DNA from: Linnemannia elongata
Lineage: Eukaryota > Mortierellomycota > Mortierellomycetes > Mortierellales > Mortierellaceae
Assembly (NCBI GenBank): GCA_036320915.1
Contig: JAXBDG010000013.1
Location: 124,001 to 188,000, forward strand
Direction of reading: 5' to 3'
Length of the DNA: 64,000 nucleotides
The translations under genes were made by a program, and so were the position numbers. Within the stretch, counting starts at the first letter, position 1. Each line of letters opens with the position of its first letter. The notes beneath the pieces were generated by a model. It ran no database searches. It was not told where the DNA came from and saw nothing but the letters and a program-made list of their open reading frames with translations. This document shows, piece after piece, positions 56,666-64,000 of the stretch.

Positions 56666-59094
56666 ATGACGGTGGTGATTCGAGTTACAAATATAGACGA
56701 CAAGATAGAGCAACATCAATAGAGCATTTGTCTGTGATTCAGGGCGGAGTAAGGTTGACTAGTTATTCATTTGTTCGACGCGATTTCTCGCGTTATATTT
56801 GTCTCGTTGATCAATCCTTATTAATAGCCCTGCTGACGCCAAGGTTCAGGAAGCTCATCGTCAATTCGTCTGAGGAGTAAGATACAACCAGCATGTACCA
56901 CGAAACAACGGTATGTCACTGCTGTCCTCCTAGACCGTACTAAGGGCCAACGTAAGAGGGGTACCTATTACAAAAGGTAAAAAAAAAAAGCGTGATGAAC
57001 CCACAACAATCATTTACACGCCCGAATCGACAAAACGCACCTTCGGACCCCAACTGCACTTTCTTTTTTCTCTCCCAAAGGACAGGTACGTTTACGCATA
57101 TCACAAATAAACATGTCGCACAGCCGAACAAAGCTACCATAGGTTAAGGCTTTCGTCGATGCACACACAACCTTTCGAGACGTGGAACTTTATTTCAGGA
57201 ACAGCTGCTCAAGAGGCGAGAGGAACCGACTTGTGTAGTATACTTCCCCCCTCCCCCCCGAAACAAAAGTGCTGGTCAGATGAACCCTTGCAATCTATGA
57301 AATTGCGCGGATACTGTCCTCTCTCTCACGTTCACTAGAGAAAAATAAACCTTCCAAGTGTACTTGAACTGGTGAAGCAACTCAAAGAAGTAAGGCAGAT
57401 CTGGGGTTGGCTTAAACTTTTATTTGTCGCGTCTTGATGTTGTTCTGGGCAACGGAGATTCTTTTTCAAAGACGGAATAGTCTTCCGAATGAAGGAAAAA
57501 AAAATACGCACAACATGCCTGGTGTCACTCAGCCCCGATTTGTCCCATTCCTCATCCTTTCGTAAGATCATCTTGACCTATTATACTGCACCTACTCTTC
57601 TAAGGAAAAAAATCTAATCCGCCCACGCACCATCGAAAAAAATCTAACCCGCTCATGCACCATTGACAAAAATTTAATCCGCCCATGCATTGCTGCAGGA
57701 AGAAAAACTCTAAACCGCTCATACAGAACACCAACAGCATTGATTTCTTTTTCTCTACATGTTTTTGGTGAAACCCTCTCGTTTTCATATCAGAACTCAA
57801 GACCAGAACAGGTAATATGCAGGTACAACTTGTTTTGCGCTACTTTTTAGTCATGGAAAAACTATATCTGTAAAGGAAGCGGCAAAGAGTGGACAAAGCG
57901 AAGTACCCTCATGCATTACTGAGGCGTCTTGGTCTTACAGAACTGTTGGGCGTATATTCCACCCCATAGATTGGTTTGTTTCATAAATGGAAGTGGAAAA
58001 GCTACAACACGAAGCCAAGTTCTTCTTGGTACATGAAGTTTGCCAGAAAAGAGAAAAAGAAGCGGGCTCAAGTTCTTGTTGCCGGCGGTTGAACGTTTCT
58101 TCTGTGCGCGACGCAAGTAAAAAAAAAATGTTTTGTTCAGGAGAGCCGTTTCCTATCATCTCCATCCCATGCATATTTTATGGTTTATCTGTTTCCAGCC
58201 TCTTTGTGCATACACCACTTATTGTGCGCACTGCACATCTCCGATTACTTTTTCTGCGAATCAAGGTGGCGCATGGTCTTCCTCAGTGCCGCGCTAAGGA
58301 TCATATCGTCCCACATCTGACCACGACCTACAACGTGAATGCCAGCGATTCTAAACATTCGATGAAAGAGGTGCACCGAAGTAAGGTTGATGAATAGTTA
58401 GCTGCATCTTCGACTTTATGGAAAAAAGAGCAGTTCAGTCAGGAAACATCTTTATCTTCAGGGTCCGCTGATATTCATAACCTGGCGCTTGGCCGAGCAC
58501 CCTTCCCGAAGTGCGGCCAAAGAAGGTACCTTGTCCGGATCTATGTACTTTTTCGTATTTGTGAGTTATCAGCAGAACAAATATTTTCAGCAGTTGTAAC
58601 AATATCCAGGCAGCTCATTTACACCAGTTACACCAGGAACCACCTCTTTCTTTTGTTCCCAATCTATCCCTCAAACCAATGATATAGCTTGGGCGTCGAC
58701 CCCGAATGGGGTATCGGTGGACATTCGGAATTGCAAAGGTTTTATTGGGGGGAGGGGGAATAATAAAGATGGACAATTGAGACACCATCTTTTGGTTGTC
58801 TGCATTTGTGCCATCACCTTACCTTTTGTTGTCTGTCTTTTGTAAGCCGCAAAGTTCGCAATGGACATTTGAAAGTCGCTATCTCCACGTGGATGAAAAC
58901 GCCATGCTTAGACATCCTTAAGTTTGCGCCTGGAATACCTGAACATGAATGTATGCTCCATGCTCCATCGCCTTCGCGGCCGTTTTTTTTCTTCAAGCGC
59001 AAAATGGTGTTCTCTCGGAAGTCAACCGCAACAGGTAAACGGAAAACATCCGGTCTTCTTGATGCAATAACAGTTTCCCACTCTAGTATCGATC
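56666..59094. other. Gene-poor interval with a short minisatellite
   Basis: About 2.4 kb, AT-rich, without a supported gene. Frames at 57935-58174, 57987-58397 and 58806-59102 have no motif or codon regularity. The only clear structure is the tandem repeat at 57603-57727. Confidence 0.45.
57603..57727. repeat. Degenerate 30-33 bp minisatellite, four units
   Basis: Four successive units follow the pattern A-run, TCTAATCCGC, then CCATGCAC-like. The second to fourth units diverge progressively. Confidence 0.7.
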
Positions 59095-59108
59095 GAGTAT
59101 AAATACTC
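59095..59108 (+). promoter_or_regulatory. TATA box inside a short inverted repeat
   Basis: TATAAATA at 59098-59105 is embedded in GAGTATAAATACTC, whose outer six bases are complementary. A consensus donor near 59164 and acceptor CACTAG near 59250 suggest a 5' UTR intron before the ATG at 59262. Confidence 0.6.
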
Positions 59109-59261
59109 CTGAGCTACTCTATTTATTTTGAAACCACCATCTCTCAGCCTATCTTCACCATTCGTGAGTAACACTGTTCTCTGCACCCTCTCCCCACCTT
59201 CTTCACTACGAGCATCCCTCTAACACACACTCTCCGATTAACATCTCACACTAGATCAGCC

Positions 59262-59702
59262 ATGATCAAGTCTGCCTTCCTTTTGGCCCTCACCCTCGTC
59301 GCCTCTGTTGCCAATGCGGCCGATCCTCCCAAGTCGATTGTACTTGACTTTTGGACAGATGCCTACAAGCAAGGCACCAGAGTCAGCTGTATCAAACTAG
59401 AATACGACGCTTGCTACCGCCTCCCCATTGGGGGTCTCTCCTCGGCCGAATTCAAGAATTACAACCTGTTGGCGAACACCTTTGCCATTACCCTTTACTC
59501 CGGCAATGGCTGCAACATTGCTATGGACCGATGGGGGTTCCACCGCAGCAACTTTGATGGTCCTTACACGATCAACTACTTCCAGACTCTGAACGATAAT
59601 GTCAGCAGTTTCAAGATTGCCAACCGTGATTTGCCGACCACACATGGATACGCTCAACCTAACGAGGAAAGAACTACGAGAGCAACCTGCATTGTTGGTT
59701 GA
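59262..59702 (+). CDS. Small secreted protein, possibly beta/gamma-crystallin-like (146 aa)
   Basis: Single exon. It has a clear signal peptide (MIKSAFLLALTLVASVANA, cleavage near residue 19). The mature part has four Cys (43, 51, 84, 143), fitting two disulfides. The stretch ITLYSGNGC and, 27 residues later, TLNDNVSSFKI recall the aromatic strand and N-D-x-hydrophobic-S-S ending of a beta/gamma-crystallin Greek-key motif, found in several secreted microbial proteins. That resemblance is weak and only suggestive. A TATA box and probable UTR intron indicate a real, inducible gene. It shares this promoter style with the two secreted copies at 9.7-12.6 kb, but the proteins themselves do not resemble each other. 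Confidence 0.75.
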   Translation: MIKSAFLLALTLVASVANAADPPKSIVLDFWTDAYKQGTRVSCIKLEYDACYRLPIGGLSSAEFKNYNLLANTFAITLYSGNGCNIAMDRWGFHRSNFDGPYTINYFQTLNDNVSSFKIANRDLPTTHGYAQPNEERTTRATCIVG

Positions 59703-60059
59703 ACGAGTTCAAATCAAACATGTAATGGAATGTCCAGGGGCGAGGCAAGCTCCAATCCAACCATCTCGAACGGCGGCCGTCTATAGTTTGCTAAATTTGT
59801 TGTAATAGATCCATTACTTTGAATCATTGATCTAATTTATTCCTGCTATCTCTATTTACATCTCAAAAGGCGCGCATGGATCCTGTCGCATCATCTTTTC
59901 TATTTTTTTTTTTTTTTTTAAAAAAAAACTGTTGCTTCTACCAAAGGTCATGCATTTGAGCGGCAAGAGGACTAGTACGATTGACACTTTGTTTTTGTGC
60001 AACGTTTGACTTTGTTATTTCAAGAGAACATGCACGGTGTCGGGGTTTGTTTACTGCGT

Positions 60060-60850
60060 TTTGCATCACAGCGACGACATGGGTGAATGGAATGCTGCCG
60101 TTAGAAACCAGTACACGATTCTATTATGACTGTTTTTTTTACATCGCACTTGTCTCGGTCAAATTGCTTGCCTTCGGTACCGATTTGGAGGGGCGCCTTT
60201 AAGAAGTAGTCGATGCCGTTGGCCCAGGGTATTCACCGTTCGCCCCCATCAAAGCTCATTTATTTTCAATGCTCTCAAGGAGGATCACTTCTCGAGTTGA
60301 TCCTCTTTTTATCTTTCCACAATGAAAAAAAACACGGATAATCGAGGCATAGGCTGAGAAACTAGGCGATCGCGAGATGCTTTGTTTGAAGCTCTACAAT
60401 CACTTGCAGTATTTTTGAGATGCAGAGGATTTTTACTTGGCGCTGTAACTTGGTCTATATCGCTTTTTTTTTTATTTTTTTTTTTTTCAAAGTTTTTTTT
60501 GGCTTTGAAAAAAAAAGTTCAATTTGTGTTGTTCTTATGAGCCCACTACCTTTTTTTCCCTTCAAGTGGAGTATTTGTTTCCTCGATCCGAGCATCATTG
60601 TTTTCGGAGTCTATCGTGCGCACGATAGAGCAATGAAACGTTCTTTAAATATGCAACTCAACAACAGCGGATATATCAAAGCTACCCTGATCATACTTTT
60701 GATTTAGCGTGTTGGTATGACGGCTTCGAAACGCGGTGGGATGACGCTTTTGATTGAGAGATTGAAGAAAGGGGATGGGTGAAAATGGAATTAAAATGGG
60801 AGAACAAAGAGAAGAATGGTCAGTGCTCAGCCCCCCATTTTTTCAACATC
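60060..60850. repeat. Diverged direct repeat, copy 1
   Basis: Matches copy 2 in order: GGGTGAATGGAAT, a segment ending GGTACCGATTGGA-like, AAAGCTCATTTATTT, TTTCCACAAT, TTTGAGATGCA, ACAGCGGATAT and GATGGGTGAAAATG. It is interrupted by indels and T-runs. Confidence 0.75.
60610..60629. repeat. 20-bp perfect palindrome in repeat copy 1
   Basis: TCTATCGTGCGCACGATAGA is its own reverse complement. The matching position of copy 2 (about 62390-62405) has lost the symmetry. Confidence 0.8.
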
Positions 60851-61904
60851 GGATATCACGCTCGCGTTTTGGTCTTGCACACTTTAATTCGATCTTTGAG
60901 GGGGGGTCATGGACCTGGATGTATTGATCTGTTGAAATGGCCACCAATATGATTTGCACGGCACCGTCTTTTTTTTATATGTTTTTGAATACGCTTACTG
61001 CTAGATAGTCAAATCGACATCCAGGGCGACCATCCTTGAGAGCACAATATGGGCGGCACTGGTGTGTTTGATGAATCATGATCAAGTTCTGCAGTGTTTT
61101 GGCTGGATGTCTTTTCCAATTTACCGATTCACTAAGGCGTGGGTTCACTCTGAAGGTAGTCGACCTTCAAATGTTGCACCCGTTCCAATTTTCGTGTTTC
61201 TCAGTCTTTGACTATCAATGAGGATATTTGATCCTCTGTATAGCCCGGTAATACCATTCTCCATAAGAACAAACAAAAAAAATAAAATAAAATAAAACAA
61301 AAAATGAAAGCGAATTACGCGCCAGGAACACTGTTAACTGCGCGATATCGAGATATCTTTGAGAAGTGGTGATTGATGCTAAATTGAGAATACACGTGTT
61401 GTGAGTTGTTTTTTTCGAACTTTGGTCCATACCCACCATGTTTGAGATATTAAAATCTAGGGGTGAGGTGCGCTTCCTCTATCATTCTTCTGCATTCTTT
61501 CCATACCAACCGTTTACTCCTGAAATCCTCAGCTCAAGAATTTATCGAACCTACTAGGACGCATCAACTTACAAGGATGACACCAAATCCTTAGTTGGCT
61601 CTTCTTTCTTTTGTTCGATTTGCCAATTTTTCTCTGTTTGTAGTCGCGTTGCTATTAATCTTTTGAGTATCTTTTACATTTCAGATTCGACCGGAGGGTT
61701 CAAGGGGCCGTGTATCGAAATCTGTCTGCCTAAGCAGTACATAGCTCTTTCCCCGGTGTTATACTGCAGGTCCATATTGCTTCTGCAGTAACGCAAAAGC
61801 TCACCGTGCCTTATGAACCGCCGGTAACACTTGGACGATAGTAAGCTCTGAATGTTTGAAAGCGATCGTTGGAGACACCATAAATTCATCTCGTTTACCG
61901 CATT

Positions 61905-62620
61905 TGCATTCACGGCGACGGGAGGTGGGTGAATGGAATATCACCTTTAAAACAGAGCACACGATACCTACTCTACCTTTTAAAATCGCCGTTGCTCGGT
62001 TGAATTGAATGCCATTGGTACCGATTGGAAGTTGCTTTATAACAGTGGTTGACGCTCTTGACCAATTTTTCCATCTTTCGCCCATTGAAGCTCATTTATT
62101 TCAACTCCCTAAAGGATAATCCCCTCTCCGGTTGAGAACCCTTATATTTTCCACAATAAAAAAAAAAGGGGGGGGGGGGGGAGGGTAAGAAAGGCATACG
62201 TGGCTGTTTGCAGCGTTAAAAGCGTCTCTGCATTATTGTTTTTATTTGAGATGCACAGGATTCGATTAGGAGCTGCAATTTGAACCCGTATCACTTTTTT
62301 TTTTTATGGCTGTGAAGATATCAGTTTACATTGCCATAACGAGCCCACTGTCCTTTGTATCTGAACCCCTTTGTTTTTGACCTGTAGTGTGCGACCAGTA
62401 GAGAAATGGTGTGTTTTTAACTAAACAAATTAACGACAGCGGATATGTGAGTTCGACCCTTATCAGACATTGATTCAGCATGTAGGTATGAAAATTTCTA
62501 ACGTGCGGTTGGAAGACACATTTGATTGAGAAATAGAGTGAGAGGGCGATGGGTGAAAATGTAACTAAAATAGGAGTACAAAGAAGAATAGAGTGTACTC
62601 AGACCCTCATTGTGCTTTTT
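61905..62620. repeat. Diverged direct repeat, copy 2
   Basis: Second copy, same orientation, about 1.85 kb from the first, carrying the same ordered landmarks with many substitutions. No terminal repeats or target-site duplications could be recognised by eye. Confidence 0.75.
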
Positions 62621-64000
62621 AAATTCAATAGAAAAGTACAAATACACTGTGAGGGCTCAACACATTACACGTCGCAGGATTTCTGATAGATCAGATCCAT
62701 ATTGGCTTCTCCGTACTGTATGCCCTTTTTTTTTAACTCTCAGCGCGTGGAGAGTTTATGAGTATGTATATTCTATCCACACGATTTTTTACTATATTTC
62801 AGCACAATGGGCGACCAATCATAATAGACGTCCGGTTCTATATCAAAAAGGGACTGGGAACATCCATCCTGGATTGCAAAATGGTGTTCACAGCCGATGG
62901 TTCTTTAGAGCGTCAGTTGATTCATATTCAAGGTCATTGTTAATCCCTTTTCTCAGTCAGTCAGATCGTTTGTATTTTTATTGTTTTATTGGCACGGATG
63001 ACCAGTCCATTGCTTTGAGTCCCCTTTTTCCATTCAAGGATTAGGACCGATTTCAACAATATCATTGTATTATAGCGAACATGGATTGGCTAAACGTATT
63101 AGCACTCCTTAGGGTGGTACCGTGTTGCTCTTGGGCAACCAAGCGATCCCATAGTTGTTGATGTCTTTTGAACCACCGTTTCCAATGAGAACACTTCAAT
63201 GAGTACAGAAAATATGAACTGCTGGCGATAACGAACCATCCTCCACACCGGGACATTGATGAAGAAAAAGAATAAAGAGGGATGAAGGATAGTTTAAGGC
63301 ACTTTGTCTTCTTCCCGGACGATGTATGTCCACCAGGACAATGTCTCAATGGTATCAAGGACCTTTTTTCTTTTTTCTTTTTTTTTGTATTTTTTCCAAC
63401 ATAATAAAAAGAGCTGATCATAGCTCTCGCCCACACTCTACGTTTGAATATTGTGAGCTATTGTAAGTGTTAACATAATTGCTGCTTGGTCTCGCGTCTT
63501 TCATTTCAATCGCACCAGTGATAAGGCTCCCCCATGGCATGTCTTGCTTTTGGGGGTCACGCACAATAGTACCGCACTATACTCTTTTTGATATGAAGTT
63601 GCTGAATCAAAGAAGAAGGATCATTTTGTGGCCAATACAATATAGGTGTCTTTGGTAGCTAACAACTTCGATTTTCAGCGCACTTTTGAGTCTCATCTGT
63701 TATTCCTCACGGTGTCAACCTCCTAGGAGGATGCCACTTCGGTAAAATCGTGTTCCTGCGTTCCAAAGAATATAATGGGCTCTAAGGATTGAGCTATTCA
63801 AGGTCTAACAGTTGCGCGATACCGAGGTGGGTTGTAAATCTTTGATCAGTGCAGTGGGCGGCCGAGGTCGAAATTGAGAGACAGGCGATACCATCTGTTA
63901 TTAGGTGGTTTCCATACCTCGTTTTGAGCTGTGGAAAAATGAGTGCGATATCAGGGCTTCATAGATACTTGACCTTGTTTTTTTTTTCTCACTTATCGGT

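Larger units (their letters stand above)
59703..64000. other. Gene-poor, repeat-containing end of the window
   Basis: About 4.3 kb with no gene I can support. It contains two diverged direct-repeat copies (60060-60850 and 61905-62620), A/T homopolymers and many short frames without motifs, including a 144-codon frame at 62610-63044 inside and beyond the second copy. This looks like decayed non-genic DNA. Confidence 0.5.

Noticed and set aside
57603..57727. CRISPR-like array
   Set aside because: The units are degenerate and contiguous without unique spacers, and the genome is eukaryotic.
62610..63044. 144-codon frame at the window end
   Set aside because: It starts inside the diverged repeat, shows no motif, and an alternative frame is open over the same stretch.
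1..64000. tRNA, rRNA or snRNA genes
   Set aside because: I looked by eye for B-box-like GGTTCGAA cores and U6-like starts and found none with supporting structure; a covariance-model scan would be decisive.

Overview
The window is nuclear DNA of a filamentous fungus. The genes are intron-rich (up to 8 coding exons, most introns about 50-600 nt, nearly all GT-AG with a TAG acceptor) and have pyrimidine-rich leaders. Long Ser/Gln-rich disordered regions and fungal families (Rxt3, Vac14, alpha-arrestin, Ccc2) are present. The style suggests an early-diverging fungus, probably Mortierellaceae (Mortierellomycota); that assignment is inference, since no rRNA or marker gene is in the window. All exon joins below were derived by hand from reading frame, splice consensus and family conservation.

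Layout: 0.7-8.5 kb is a housekeeping cluster: RXT3-like histone-deacetylase-complex subunit (+), cytosolic branched-chain aminotransferase (-), proteasome assembly chaperone 3 (+). 9.7-13.8 kb is accessory: a roughly 1.7 kb segment carrying a small secreted-protein gene is present twice in tandem, and part of its flank occurs a third time at 16.5 kb. 14.6-15.3 kb is a 67-bp minisatellite just upstream of a four-TM claudin/SUR7-like gene (15.4-16.4 kb). 18.3-27.4 kb (-) is a giant DH-PH RhoGEF. 30.5-35 kb holds an aquaglyceroporin, a Yippee-like zinc protein and a secreted Asp/Cys-rich protein. 35-56.7 kb is dense: VAC14 (+), ArsC/Spx-like reductase (-), alpha-arrestin (+), HEI10/CCNB1IP1 RING ligase (+), BCKDHB E1-beta (+), a Ccc2/ATP7 copper ATPase (-) and an AARSD1-type alanyl-tRNA editing protein (+). 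56.7-64 kb is gene-poor, with one small secreted protein and two diverged copies of a roughly 0.7-0.8 kb direct repeat.

Functional links: BCAT and BCKDHB catalyse the first two steps of branched-chain amino acid breakdown, in cytosol and mitochondrion. VAC14 (PI(3,5)P2 at vacuole/endosome) and the alpha-arrestin (ubiquitin-dependent endocytosis) both act in membrane traffic. The RhoGEF and claudin/SUR7-like protein are cell-cortex proteins. No operon, CRISPR array, rRNA or recognisable tRNA was seen. The most unusual items are a Cys-rich metallothionein-like insertion in the copper ATPase nucleotide-binding region, the secreted Asp/Cys cluster protein, the duplicated secreted-protein locus and an intact HEI10 meiotic gene.
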